Source of the DNA: Vreelandella alkaliphila
GTDB lineage: Bacteria > Pseudomonadota > Gammaproteobacteria > Pseudomonadales > Halomonadaceae
Length of the DNA stretch: 33,570 bases
Direction of reading: 5' to 3'
NCBI RefSeq assembly: GCF_016107625.1
Contig: NZ_JABASV010000019.1
Location: 1 to 33,570 of the forward strand
Part shown: one piece after another, positions 23,052 through 31,824 of the stretch
How the letters are laid out: every line of letters starts with the position of its first letter
Numbering within the stretch: position 1 is the stretch's first letter
The notes under the pieces: model-generated
Databases searched by the model: none
The model's input: only the letters and a program-made list of their open reading frames with translations
Told to the model about the DNA's origin: nothing
Program-made: the position numbers and the translations under genes

Positions 23052-23206
23052 AACTGTCATGTGAAATGTGTAGCGTTGTTGAGCGTGCTGCTAGGAATGT
23101 TGCAAAGCAGCATTGCAGCGTTTACTCTTTTTGCAGTGCAGCAATTTTGCCATGTGATGAGCCACTCCAGGCTCATGCCAAGGAACGAGAGACAGGAGCA
23201 GACACT

Positions 23207-23617
23207 ATGCAAGATAAAATGATGGACGCCTTTAGTACCCAAACCCGCCAAATGTTTGAGCCAATGCGTAAGATGAACTCGCTGATGCTCAACAACATGG
23301 AAAAAATGACCCAGTATCAGTTGGAAGCAATGAAACGCTACAGCCAAATGGGTACCGAGCGCATTCGTAGCGCGACGGAAATTGATGATGCAGAAAGCCT
23401 GCGTGATTTTGGCACCAAACAAGCCGAAATGATGAACGAGCTTTCTCAGCAAATGCAGGAAGATGCCCGTGTCATGGGTGAGATGAGCTTGCAGTTCAAA
23501 TCCGAAATGGAAAAGCTGTTCAGTGAAGCTGGGCAGAAAATGAGCGAGCAAGCCACCTCTGCCACGAAAAGTGAACAGCCTGCGAAAGCGACTAGCCAGT
23601 CTTCACGTAAAAGCTAA
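23207..23617 (+). CDS. Phasin, PHA granule-associated protein
   Basis: This 136-residue, highly helical amphipathic protein is rich in Met, Gln and Glu (MEKMTQYQLEAMKRYSQMG). It fits the phasin family that coats polyhydroxyalkanoate granules. It ends in a flexible Lys/Ser/Ala tail. The ATG at 23207 is preceded by CAGGAG. It lies between the DUF6489-like gene and phaC and is followed by its own terminator, which probably lets it be made in excess over PhaC, as expected for a structural granule protein. Confidence 0.87.
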   Translation: MQDKMMDAFSTQTRQMFEPMRKMNSLMLNNMEKMTQYQLEAMKRYSQMGTERIRSATEIDDAESLRDFGTKQAEMMNELSQQMQEDARVMGEMSLQFKSEMEKLFSEAGQKMSEQATSATKSEQPAKATSQSSRKS

Positions 23618-23630
23618 ACGCAACTATGTT

Positions 23631-23660
23631 CGCGGCGCCTTCAAGGCGCCGCGTTCTTTT
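23631..23660 (+). terminator. Terminator between phasin and phaC
   Basis: GCGGCGCC (23632-23639) pairs with GGCGCCGC (23645-23652) around TTCAA and is followed by GTTCTTTT. The T-run is interrupted, so termination may be partial. Confidence 0.8.
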
Positions 23661-23710
23661 GGATGATGTGCCTGGGCAGAGAATGCCAAGCAGGTGAGGG
23701 GAGAGTGAGT

Positions 23711-25561
23711 ATGCTGTCAGGGTGGAAAATGCCGTCTCAAGGTGTTTCTCAAGAAGAGCTTGAAGCATGGAAAGTGCAGCTAAGCGATGTTGGTGAACAG
23801 TACAAAGGACTGCTTGAGGATTTACTGTCACGGATAGCACCCAGCGAAGCTGCTGACTCCGTCTACAGTGATATGCGCGAAAGCTTTGAAGCCGCCGCGC
23901 AATCGCTCATGAGTAACCCTAACCTGTTGTGGCAAACCCAATCGCGCCTTATGCAAGATCAGTGGCTGCTTTGGCAACAGGGTGTGCGCACTATGTCTGG
24001 TGAGCAGGTGACGCCATTGATAACGCCTGCTAAAGGCGATCGCCGCTTTAAAGACGAAGCCTGGACGCAAGAGCCTTACTACTTGGCGATTATGCAGCAG
24101 TATCTGCTGTTTTCGCAGATGGTAGAAGAACTCATAGAAGACCTGGATGGCCTAGACCCGACGCAAAAGCGCAATCTGGCGTTTTATGCTCGGCAGTTGG
24201 TAAACGCCATGTCGCCGACTAACTTCGTAGCGACTAACCCGGAAGTGATGCGCTGTACGTTGGAAACTCGCGGGCAGAACTTGGTGGATGGTTTGACGCG
24301 TCTGCGGGAAGACTTGGCGAACTCTGCCGAAGGTATCAATGTACGCATGACTGATCGAAGTGCCTTTGGTGTTGGCGATAACATTGCGGTTACCCCGGGT
24401 GCCGTGGTGTATGAAAATGAGCTAATTCAGCTGATCCAATACACCCCTACCACTGAAAAAACCTTTAAAACGCCACTGTTGATCGTGCCCCCATGGATCA
24501 ATAAGTACTACATTCTCGACCTGCGGGAAGACAATTCGCTAGTCAAGTGGATGGTGGATCAAGGACATACCGTATTCTTAATCTCCTGGCGTAACCCTGG
24601 ACCAGAGCAGCGTGACATCACGTGGGCTGATTACATGCAAATGGGCCCCATTAGTGCGATGGAGGCTATTGAGCAGGCGTGTGGCGAGAAGTCAGTCAAC
24701 CTGTTGAGTTACTGTGTGGGTGGCACACTAACCGCCTCTACAGTCGCTTATCTAACAAGCACGCGGCGTGGTCGAAAAGTGAAGTCTGTTACCTATATGG
24801 CGACGCTGCAAGATTTCCGCGATCCTGGTGATATTGGCGTATTCCTTAACGAACGGGTGGTTGAGGGAATTGAAAACACGCTAGAAATGAAAGGCTATTT
24901 AGATGGCCGCTCAATGGCCTACACCTTTAATTTATTGCGTGAGAATGATCTCTTCTGGTCGTTCTACATCAATAATTACCTGAAGGGCGAAGTTCCCGCA
25001 GCGTTTGACCTACTGTATTGGAATACCGATGGTACAAACCTGCCAGCAGGTACGCATGCCTGGTATCTGCGCCATATGTACTTGGAAAATCGCTTGGTCG
25101 AGCCGGGTGGCATTGAGTTAGACGAGGTGAAGATTGACCTTCGTAAAATATCGGCCCCCTGCTATTTCGTATCGACGAAAGAAGATCACATCGCTAAGTG
25201 GAACAGTACGTATTATGGCGCGCTGTTGCCCAAAGGGCCGGTGACGTTTGTGTTGGGTGGTTCTGGCCATATCGCTGGTATTGTGAACCCTCCTCATAAG
25301 AATAAATACGGCTATTGGACCAACGATGCGCTGCCCGAAACCCATGATGCGTGGCAAGAAGGCTCGACCTTTAATGAAGGCTCCTGGTGGCCGCATTGGC
25401 AGGCCTGGGTAACAGAGAATGGCTATGCAGATCCTGATCCGGAAAAAATGGTGCCCGCGCGTCAGCCTGGAGAAGGTGAGCTAAACGTCATTGAAAGCGC
25501 TCCTGGGCGCTATGTAAAAATGACGATACCTGAAGTGTTAGGTGAGCTTCCCGCATCGTAA
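23711..25561 (+). CDS. phaC: Class I polyhydroxyalkanoate synthase PhaC
   Basis: PhaC polymerises (R)-3-hydroxyacyl-CoA into PHA at the granule surface. The 616-residue protein has the lipase-box-like SYCVGG with catalytic Cys335, then Asp492 (TKEDHIAKW) and His520 (GGSGHIAGIVNPP), matching the Cys-Asp-His triad. It carries the N-terminal domain of class I synthases, which are about 590 residues in Cupriavidus. I chose the ATG at 23711, with GAGGGGAG upstream; a GTG two codons earlier is possible. The first 25 residues are probably variable. phaA and phaB are not in the window. Confidence 0.94.
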   Translation: MLSGWKMPSQGVSQEELEAWKVQLSDVGEQYKGLLEDLLSRIAPSEAADSVYSDMRESFEAAAQSLMSNPNLLWQTQSRLMQDQWLLWQQGVRTMSGEQVTPLITPAKGDRRFKDEAWTQEPYYLAIMQQYLLFSQMVEELIEDLDGLDPTQKRNLAFYARQLVNAMSPTNFVATNPEVMRCTLETRGQNLVDGLTRLREDLANSAEGINVRMTDRSAFGVGDNIAVTPGAVVYENELIQLIQYTPTTEKTFKTPLLIVPPWINKYYILDLREDNSLVKWMVDQGHTVFLISWRNPGPEQRDITWADYMQMGPISAMEAIEQACGEKSVNLLSYCVGGTLTASTVAYLTSTRRGRKVKSVTYMATLQDFRDPGDIGVFLNERVVEGIENTLEMKGYLDGRSMAYTFNLLRENDLFWSFYINNYLKGEVPAAFDLLYWNTDGTNLPAGTHAWYLRHMYLENRLVEPGGIELDEVKIDLRKISAPCYFVSTKEDHIAKWNSTYYGALLPKGPVTFVLGGSGHIAGIVNPPHKNKYGYWTNDALPETHDAWQEGSTFNEGSWWPHWQAWVTENGYADPDPEKMVPARQPGEGELNVIESAPGRYVKMTIPEVLGELPAS

Positions 25562-25699
25562 TAACCATCTAATGATCAGCGAGTCATGCTGGGATGGTTA
25601 AACAGGCTGTTAATTAGTCTATTTCTCCAATAGTGGCGCGGCTAAACTTGGACTAAGCCGCGCAGTTTGACGCTAAAATTACTAACCGAGACGCTACTC

Positions 25700-27181
25700 A
25701 TGCAGCCAACTGCACGCTTTTCATTGTCGCCGGCTTTTCCTGAGACCCACACTCAACACAGCCATGGAGCTTGCTGTTGTGGTTCACCATTGCTGCAGCG
25801 TTTCCATGAACGTGTGATGGCAGAAATAACCCGGCGCCAAATGATTGGGGGAACGGCTGCGGTGATGGCGCTTTTCGCAGGATTGCATGTACCTTTTGCT
25901 GTTGGGCAGCAGCCAAAATCCCACGATGGGCCGCTACTATTAACCAATTTAAAGCTGTTTGATGGAAGCGGTGGCCCGCTGCGTGATGGCGTATCAATCA
26001 GGGTGGTGGACGGCCGTATTGATGCGATTCTAGACGGCAGTGGTGAAGTGGAAGGTATTGATGTCATTGATTGTGGCGGTCGTGTATTGATGCCAGGCTT
26101 GATTGATGCCCATTGGCACACCACTTTAGCGGCCATCTCCCAAATGGAAGCCATGACCGCTGATATTGGCTATGTGCACTTGGTGGCAGCAAGAGAAGCA
26201 GAGCGAACCCTGATGCGCGGCGTTACTTCGGTGAGGGATGTTGGGGGACCGGCGTTTGCGCTAAAGCGTGCTATTGATGAAGGTATTGTGAATGGCCCTA
26301 GGGTATTTCCTGCAGGGGCGATGATCTCCCAGACGTCGGGACATGGTGATTTTAGAATGCGCCATGATATACCTCGTGGAAGCACAACACCGCTAAGTGA
26401 AGCAGAACGTCAGGGAGTTGCAGTAATTGCGGATGGTGAGGCTGAGGTGCTCAGGCGCACGCGTGAGCAGCTGATGCTAGGGGCGTCTCAGATCAAGTTG
26501 ATGGCTGGCGGTGGAGTAGCGTCACTCTATGACCCTTTAGACAGTACTCAATTTACGGAACGAGAGCTACGCGCAGCGGTTGAGGCTGCCGATGATTGGG
26601 GCACCTATGTGATGGTGCATGTGTATACATCACGTGGTATCCAGCGCGCTCTGCGGGCTGGTGTTAAGTCGATTGAGCATGGCCAATTAGCAGATGAAGA
26701 ATCGGTAAGAATGATGGCTGGAGAGGGGGCGTGGTGGAGCCTTCAGCCTTTCCTGCAAGATGAAGATGCCAACGTGTATCCTGATGCCGCGCGCCGAGAG
26801 TCTCAGCGCCAAGTGGCTGAAGGTACCGTTCGCGCTTATGAAATGGCGCAGCGGTTTAATGTGAAAACTGCCTGGGGTACAGACATTCTCTTTAGCCCTA
26901 AAAACACCCCGAATCAACTTCGGCATTTGGCAAAGTTAACGCGCTTTTATGATCCGCTAACAGTGTTGGCAATGGCAACAGGGCATAACGGTGATTTGTT
27001 GTCACTTTCAGGTCCTCGTAATCCTTATCCTGGTGTACTTGGACGCATTGAACCAGGTGCACTAGCTGATCTCCTAGTCGTAGATGGCGATCCAAGTCGC
27101 GATCTAGATTTTCTAAACGATCCAGAGAGCAATCTTCGAATGATTATGAAAGGTGGGCGAATTTATAAAGAGCAGCTATAA
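25700..27181 (+). CDS. Tat-exported amidohydrolase
   Basis: This 493-residue amidohydrolase has metal ligands His138 and His140 (DAHWH), histidines in VMVHVYT and SIEHGQ, and an Asp in GTDILF, the pattern of imidazolonepropionase-like and Xaa-Pro dipeptidase-like enzymes. Before the catalytic part is a twin-arginine signal (TRRQMIGGTAAVMALFAG, residues 44-61), so it is probably exported folded to the periplasm. It is preceded by an unusual ACCCGSP cluster at 24-30. Start choice is uncertain: ATG at 25700 or 25817 (after the cysteines). The substrate is unknown. It is convergent with lnt. Confidence 0.84.
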   Translation: MQPTARFSLSPAFPETHTQHSHGACCCGSPLLQRFHERVMAEITRRQMIGGTAAVMALFAGLHVPFAVGQQPKSHDGPLLLTNLKLFDGSGGPLRDGVSIRVVDGRIDAILDGSGEVEGIDVIDCGGRVLMPGLIDAHWHTTLAAISQMEAMTADIGYVHLVAAREAERTLMRGVTSVRDVGGPAFALKRAIDEGIVNGPRVFPAGAMISQTSGHGDFRMRHDIPRGSTTPLSEAERQGVAVIADGEAEVLRRTREQLMLGASQIKLMAGGGVASLYDPLDSTQFTERELRAAVEAADDWGTYVMVHVYTSRGIQRALRAGVKSIEHGQLADEESVRMMAGEGAWWSLQPFLQDEDANVYPDAARRESQRQVAEGTVRAYEMAQRFNVKTAWGTDILFSPKNTPNQLRHLAKLTRFYDPLTVLAMATGHNGDLLSLSGPRNPYPGVLGRIEPGALADLLVVDGDPSRDLDFLNDPESNLRMIMKGGRIYKEQL

Positions 27182-27238
27182 AAACGCTGAATATAATTTT
27201 TAAAAATTTTCTTTCAAAGCGATATTTTATTACTTAGT

Positions 27239-27274
27239 GATAAGTGCCTGAATAAAATTAAGCGGGCACTTATC
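27239..27274. repeat. 10-bp inverted repeat between the amidohydrolase and lnt
   Basis: GATAAGTGCC (27239-27248) and GGCACTTATC (27265-27274) form a perfect inverted repeat with a 16-nt spacer. The gap also holds a GGGCGGC-TAC-GCCGCCC hairpin at 27415-27431 without a T-run. Both may stop convergent transcripts; no gene lies here. Confidence 0.6.
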
Positions 27275-27459
27275 ATCGGTAACCACTGGTTCGATAGTAT
27301 CTACATTCTTGCAACGTATGCATAAGCACTTGGCTGCTCGGATGTTGTCGGAGGGAGCTTTAGCTTTGGTTAGACACTTCGACGATGATTCAACTGATTT
27401 GCATGGCTTCGCAAGGGCGGCTACGCCGCCCCTGCCCGCTGGAAACGGCCTTCTTGGTT

Positions 27460-28917
27460 TTAACGCTTGCGTATCAAGCCCGGTAACAGTAGCAGGCCAG
27501 CGAATAGCCATGCAGGCCAACTACCCGTGCGGGTAAACGGTGTTGCCCCTTCCATGGCGTAAAATTCGCCAATAAGGTAGGTGGTTTCAAATTGCGCTGC
27601 GCTATCTACCAGCTCGCCACGAGGATTAATAATCGCGGTAATGCCGTTGCTGGTAGCGCGCACGACATAACGACCATTCTCTAGCGCGCGCAGGCGGGCC
27701 ATTTGCAAGTGTTGGTGGGGGCCAATGGAAGCGCCAAACCAAGTGTCATTAGATACCGTCACAATCACGTCGCTGTCTGCTGCACGGCGTGCCACCAGCT
27801 GTGGGTAGATAATCTCATAACAAATAGCGTTGCCAATCGTCACGCCGGCGGCCTGCATGGGCGTTTGTTCGGAGGCGCCTTTAGAAAAACTCGACATCGG
27901 TAGGTCAAAGAAGTCGATAGCACCCCGTAACACGCTTTCAAGCGGCAGGTATTCGCCAAACGGCACGAGATGCTCTTTTTGGTAGCTGCCCTCTACGTTG
28001 CCAACGCCAATCACACTATTGAAATAACGGTTGTCCTCGTCGAGTTGGACAATGCCGGTTAATAGCGCGGTGCTTGGCGGTAAGTTGGCTTGTACGCGCT
28101 CTAACACCGGGCGAGCTTGGTTATCGATCATTGGCAGGGCGGTTTCTGGCCACAGAATGAGATCGGCATCATCCGCGACACGGCGGGTTAAATCGCTATA
28201 GGTATTTGCTGCTACGCGCTGCCCTTCGGGGGTCCACTTTAATAGCTGGGGCAGATTGCCCTGAAGTAGCGCAACGCGCGTGGGCTCGCTTGCTGGTGTC
28301 GTCCAGAGTGAGGGGAGTGCCACCGGAACGAGCCAAATAGCGGCTAATGGCAGCGCTGCCCACCATTGGCGTCGCAGCAGTTCAGCGCCTAAGGTGCCTG
28401 TGAGCACTACCAGTAAGGAAAGCAAGTAAACGCCGCCTACTGGTGCCCAGTTGGCCAGCGGTGAATCCACATAGCTAGAGCCAACCAGTAGCCACGGAAA
28501 GCCGGTAAACAGATAAGTGCGTAATACTTCCCCCAGTACCCATGCCCCTGCAAAGCTAGCCAGTGCCCAGCGCGGGCTGCAAAAACGTCGATAAAGCCAA
28601 AACGTGCCTGCAAAAAAGAGTGCTAATACAGACACAAACAGAGCGGTCAGAAATACTGCCAGGGGAACGCCGGTATAGCCGTAATCGTGAATGGATACAT
28701 ACACCCAAGAAGTGCCGCTGGCAAAGAGCGCTACGCCGTATAGCCAGCCTTTTAGTGCTGCCTGAGCGGGACTTAAGGTATGCAGGCCAACATAAAGCAG
28801 GCCGATGGCGATGGGTCCTAGCCACCATAATTCAAACGGTGAAGCGGTAAGCGTCGTGAAACCACCGGCCACGAGGGCAGCCAGCAGCTGAAGTGCAAAG
28901 GTGGGCGTCAACCCCAT
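27460..28917 (-). CDS. lnt: Apolipoprotein N-acyltransferase Lnt
   Basis: Lnt adds the third acyl chain to lipoproteins at the inner membrane. The 485-residue protein has about six N-terminal membrane segments and a C-terminal nitrilase-like domain with the catalytic triad Glu258 (LWPETALP), Lys314 (YQKEHLVPFGEYLP) and Cys366 (NAICYEIIYP). AGGATATCACC precedes the ATG at 28917. It follows corC, 37 bp downstream on the same strand, the usual corC-lnt arrangement of gammaproteobacteria. Confidence 0.96.
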   Translation of the reverse strand: MGLTPTFALQLLAALVAGGFTTLTASPFELWWLGPIAIGLLYVGLHTLSPAQAALKGWLYGVALFASGTSWVYVSIHDYGYTGVPLAVFLTALFVSVLALFFAGTFWLYRRFCSPRWALASFAGAWVLGEVLRTYLFTGFPWLLVGSSYVDSPLANWAPVGGVYLLSLLVVLTGTLGAELLRRQWWAALPLAAIWLVPVALPSLWTTPASEPTRVALLQGNLPQLLKWTPEGQRVAANTYSDLTRRVADDADLILWPETALPMIDNQARPVLERVQANLPPSTALLTGIVQLDEDNRYFNSVIGVGNVEGSYQKEHLVPFGEYLPLESVLRGAIDFFDLPMSSFSKGASEQTPMQAAGVTIGNAICYEIIYPQLVARRAADSDVIVTVSNDTWFGASIGPHQHLQMARLRALENGRYVVRATSNGITAIINPRGELVDSAAQFETTYLIGEFYAMEGATPFTRTGSWPAWLFAGLLLLPGLIRKR

Positions 28918-28954
28918 GGTGATATCCTATCGGCAGGTTGAAGTGGTCGGTTGA

Positions 28955-29848
28955 CTAGCCGTCGCTGTCGTCGCCATCGGTAGTATTTTCACTGGCGTCA
29001 TCGCGATAAGCTTCCAGCAACCGAATGCGCCGATTATCGGCATTAAGAATGACGAACCGCCAGCCGCCCAGGCTAGTATGTTCGCCACGGCCTGGTAAGT
29101 GGCCAAATTGTTGCATCACAAGGCCGCCCACGGTATCGAATTCGTCATCAGAAAATTCGCTGCCAAAGCGTTCGTTGAAGTCTTCAATCGGTGTGAGAGC
29201 ACGAATGGCGAAGTGGCCATTGTCCAGCGTGCGGATATCGTCCTCTTCATCGGTATCATGCTCATCTTCGATATCCCCGACGATCTGCTCCAGAATATCT
29301 TCGATAGTAATAATACCAGCCGTGCCGCCGTACTCATCTACCACGATTGCCATGTGATTGTGGGTATCACGGAATTCTTTTAGCAAGCTGTTTAGGCGTT
29401 TGGACTCGGGAATAAACATTGCCGGGCGCAGCACGTCTTCCAGCTTAAAGGCATCACGGCTTTCTTGCGTTTGAGAGAGCAGGGGGAGCAAATCTTTAAC
29501 CAGTAAAATGCCTTTTACATCGTCAAGATTCTCGCCAATGACCGGATAGCGGGAGTGCCCTGTTTCTTGAATCAATGGCAAGTAGCCATCGCTGGTTTGA
29601 TCAAGGGTAATTGCCGACACTTGAGAACGTGGAATCAATATTTCACGCACTTGCTGATCGCTGATCTCAAGAGCGCCTTCAATAATCATAATAGCGTCTT
29701 GATCTAGCTTCAGTTTCCCTGCGGTGTGGCGTAAAAACGTCATTAACTCATCGCGCGAGCTAGGTTCGTCATTGTCTCCGGAAAGGGCGCCAAAGAGTTT
29801 CTCGAGCCAGGATTTTTGATTTGAGTTGCTCGATCGGTCTTCGCTCAT
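28955..29848 (-). CDS. corC: CorC/YbeX family protein with CBS domains
   Basis: This 297-residue protein has a charged N terminus, two CBS domains (ILIPRSQVSAITLD to VLRPAMFIPESKR and on) with VDEYGGTAGIITIEDILEQIVGDI, and a C-terminal transporter-associated domain. It is acidic and cytoplasmic and ends in a Gly/Asp-rich tail. In E. coli corC (ybeX) affects magnesium/cobalt handling and ribosome-related stress. I chose the ATG at 29848 with AGAGAG upstream; a TTG 9 codons earlier is weaker. Upstream lies a MITE-like repeat, so it may need its own promoter. Confidence 0.9.
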   Translation of the reverse strand: MSEDRSSNSNQKSWLEKLFGALSGDNDEPSSRDELMTFLRHTAGKLKLDQDAIMIIEGALEISDQQVREILIPRSQVSAITLDQTSDGYLPLIQETGHSRYPVIGENLDDVKGILLVKDLLPLLSQTQESRDAFKLEDVLRPAMFIPESKRLNSLLKEFRDTHNHMAIVVDEYGGTAGIITIEDILEQIVGDIEDEHDTDEEDDIRTLDNGHFAIRALTPIEDFNERFGSEFSDDEFDTVGGLVMQQFGHLPGRGEHTSLGGWRFVILNADNRRIRLLEAYRDDASENTTDGDDSDG

Positions 29849-29941
29849 TGCGTCTAATCTCTCTATTACGTGCAAATAGTGACTTGCAAATAGTTGTGTG
29901 CAAACAGTACGTCAAAGCACTACTAAAAAACAGCTATGAAA

Positions 29942-30101
29942 CCTCTGATTAACTACGCTTGGCCATACTGCGTTAAAAATCGCCTCGTGCGCGAGCCCGG
30001 TCAAAATGCTCATTTACAGCCCGTAAACTCGAACGCGAGTCCGATCCTTTTTTCGTTAATTTTTGCCTTGTCTGGCCTGCGCTCATCACATTAATCAGAG
30101 G
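29942..30101. mobile_element. MITE-like repeat inserted between ybeY and corC
   Basis: The ends are a perfect 11-bp inverted repeat, CCTCTGATTAA (29942-29952) and TTAATCAGAGG (30091-30101), enclosing 138 bp. The flanking sub-terminal sequences pair imperfectly over a further 25 bp or so. Inside are the hairpins TTTAC-AGCCC-GTAAA and CTCG-AACG-CGAG. It has no coding capacity. The architecture is that of a non-autonomous miniature element or a large palindromic repeat; I recall similar repeats in Halomonas genomes but cannot confirm family membership. Confidence 0.5.
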
Positions 30102-30200
30102 CTCCCTATGTGAAGATGGCTACGGGTAAACTGTCTGTCGTTTTATCACTGAGTCGGGGGATACACCACCCTAAAAGTAATTATCGGCCAGGGTAACAGC
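30102..30200. other. Gap between the repeat and ybeY
   Basis: About 100 bp between the MITE-like repeat and the ybeY stop. No clear terminator or ORF. Because ybeY and corC are co-oriented, read-through would have to pass both this gap and the repeat. Confidence 0.4.
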
Positions 30201-30662
30201 TTACTCGTGATATGGATCAGGAATATCGAGAGTGGCAAGAAGCTCGCGCTCTAACTGCTCCATCTCTTCCGCTTCCTGCTCTTCAATGTGGTCATAGCCC
30301 ATTAAGTGCAGCGTGCCATGCACCACCATGTGCGCGTAATGATGCTCAAGAGGCTTCTGCTGTTCACGGGCCTCATGGGCAACGACGGCATGGCAAATAA
30401 TCAGGTCGCCAAGTAACGGTAAACAAACGCCGGGAGGGTTCTCAAAAGGAAATGAGAGCACGTTGGTTGATTTATCGTTACCCCGATAATCTCGATTGAG
30501 TGCTTGGCTTTCTGCTTCATCCACAAAGCGAATCGTCAGCTCTAAGCGCTCATCATCGGGGTGGCGTGAGAAGACACAGCCCACCCAGTGGGTGAGCTGC
30601 TCAAGGGTGGGAAGCAACGGCTCATTGATGGCCGCCTGGCGGTCAATCACGATGTTACTCAT
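30201..30662 (-). CDS. ybeY: Endoribonuclease YbeY
   Basis: YbeY is a metal-dependent RNase for 16S rRNA 3' maturation and ribosome quality control. The 153-residue protein has the zinc triad His115, His119, His125 in [15 protein letters not shown]. Its ATG overlaps the phoH stop by ATGA, so it is translationally coupled to phoH. The order miaB-phoH-ybeY-corC-lnt is conserved in E. coli. Confidence 0.96.
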   Translation of the reverse strand: MSNIVIDRQAAINEPLLPTLEQLTHWVGCVFSRHPDDERLELTIRFVDEAESQALNRDYRGNDKSTNVLSFPFENPPGVCLPLLGDLIICHAVVAHEAREQQKPLEHHYAHMVVHGTLHLMGYDHIEEQEAEEMEQLERELLATLDIPDPYHE

Positions 30663-31753
30663 CGAGGTGCCTCTCCTGCGCGTTCAAGTGCTTGCATGCG
30701 GGCTTCGCGCTCCTGTTGGCGAGCTTCACGGCGAGCGCGCTCTTGCACTTCCTGCTGCGACTCAAACTCGTCATAGGCTTCGATGATCCGCTGAACCAAC
30801 GGGTGACGCACAACGTCTTTCGCAGCAAAGTGGGTCACGCCGATGCCAGGGGTTTCCTTCAGAACATCCAGCACCTGTGAAAGACCAGAACGCTGTCCGC
30901 GAGGAAGGTCTACCTGGGTAATATCGCCGGTAATCACCGCCGTTGAGCCAAAACCAATCCGTGTCAGGAACATCTTCATCTGTTCCGGCGTGGTGTTTTG
31001 GCTTTCGTCCAGAATGATGTAGGAGTTATTCAGCGTACGCCCACGCATATAGGCCAGCGGGGCAATCTCGATCACTTGACGCTCAATGAGCTTAGCGACC
31101 TGTTCGAAGCCGATCATCTCGTACAGTGCATCGTAGAGCGGGCGGAGGTAAGGGTCGATTTTCTGGGCAAGGTCGCCAGGTAGAAAGCCAAGCTTTTCGC
31201 CTGCTTCTACCGCTGGGCGAACTAACAGAATGCGCCGCACTTCCTGCTGATTTAGTGCTTCTACCGCCGCGGCAACCGCCAAGTACGTTTTTCCCGTACC
31301 GGCAGGCCCAATACCGAAATTGATATCGTGCTCGCGAATGCTTTGTACGTAGCGCTGCTGATTAAGGCCGCGAGGCTTAATCATGGTGCGTGGCGTACGC
31401 ATAATCACGTCATCGCTGTTGATGTCGCTATCATCCTCTTCTTCTAGCGCTTCTAAGCCAGATTCCTGAAGGAAGAGGTGAACTGTGTCTGCTTCTAGTT
31501 CTTCTGCCGCAGTTTCACGGTAAAGGTGCTCAAGCACGTTAGCAGCGGCTTTGATCCGGTTAGCGGCGCCGGCCAGCTGAAACACGTTGCCACGGTTGCG
31601 CAACGTCACGTCCAGGCGGCTCTCAATCAGCTTTAGATGCTCGTCCTGTTGGCCGCAGAGGCTAGCAAGGCGCTGCGGATCATTGGGTTCAAGGCTTAGG
31701 GTGATAATGCGATTGGCCTGAGGTGATGGCTGGCTCAAGAGTAAGAAACCCAT
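30659..31753 (-). CDS. ybeZ: PhoH-like ATPase (YbeZ)
   Basis: This 364-residue P-loop ATPase has Walker A GPAGTGKT at 149-156 and Walker B YIILDE at 245-250, with the domain signature [10 protein letters not shown]. Such proteins are ATP/GTP-dependent partners of YbeY in rRNA processing. It is slightly longer than E. coli YbeZ (346). The ATG at 31753 has no clear ribosome site, so translation may depend on the preceding miaB message; a later start is possible. The stop overlaps ybeY by ATGA. Confidence 0.93.
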   Translation of the reverse strand: MGFLLLSQPSPQANRIITLSLEPNDPQRLASLCGQQDEHLKLIESRLDVTLRNRGNVFQLAGAANRIKAAANVLEHLYRETAAEELEADTVHLFLQESGLEALEEEDDSDINSDDVIMRTPRTMIKPRGLNQQRYVQSIREHDINFGIGPAGTGKTYLAVAAAVEALNQQEVRRILLVRPAVEAGEKLGFLPGDLAQKIDPYLRPLYDALYEMIGFEQVAKLIERQVIEIAPLAYMRGRTLNNSYIILDESQNTTPEQMKMFLTRIGFGSTAVITGDITQVDLPRGQRSGLSQVLDVLKETPGIGVTHFAAKDVVRHPLVQRIIEAYDEFESQQEVQERARREARQQEREARMQALERAGEAPR

Positions 31754-31781
31754 TAGTTGATGTATGTGAGACTCAGCTTAC

Positions 31782-31802
31782 TGCCCCGGCGATGCCGGGG
31801 CA
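31782..31802 (-). promoter_or_regulatory. Strong GC hairpin between miaB and phoH
   Basis: TGCCCCGGC and GCCGGGGCA form a perfect 9-bp stem with a 3-nt loop. On the miaB strand it is not followed by a T-run, so it is more likely a processing or mRNA-stability element than a complete terminator. Confidence 0.55.
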
Positions 31803-31824
31803 ATTACCTAGGATAAGTGAGCAG

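Noticed and set aside
23057..23551. Minus-strand 164-codon ORF opposite the phasin gene
   Set aside because: Its His/Phe-rich product is the antisense reading of a helical Gln/Met-rich protein; no ribosome site.
27230..27520. Minus-strand frame with a CLCIRCKN cysteine motif between the amidohydrolase and lnt
   Set aside because: Its only start lies inside lnt in another frame, with no ribosome site near the cysteine-rich part. A small gene here cannot be excluded but is not supported.
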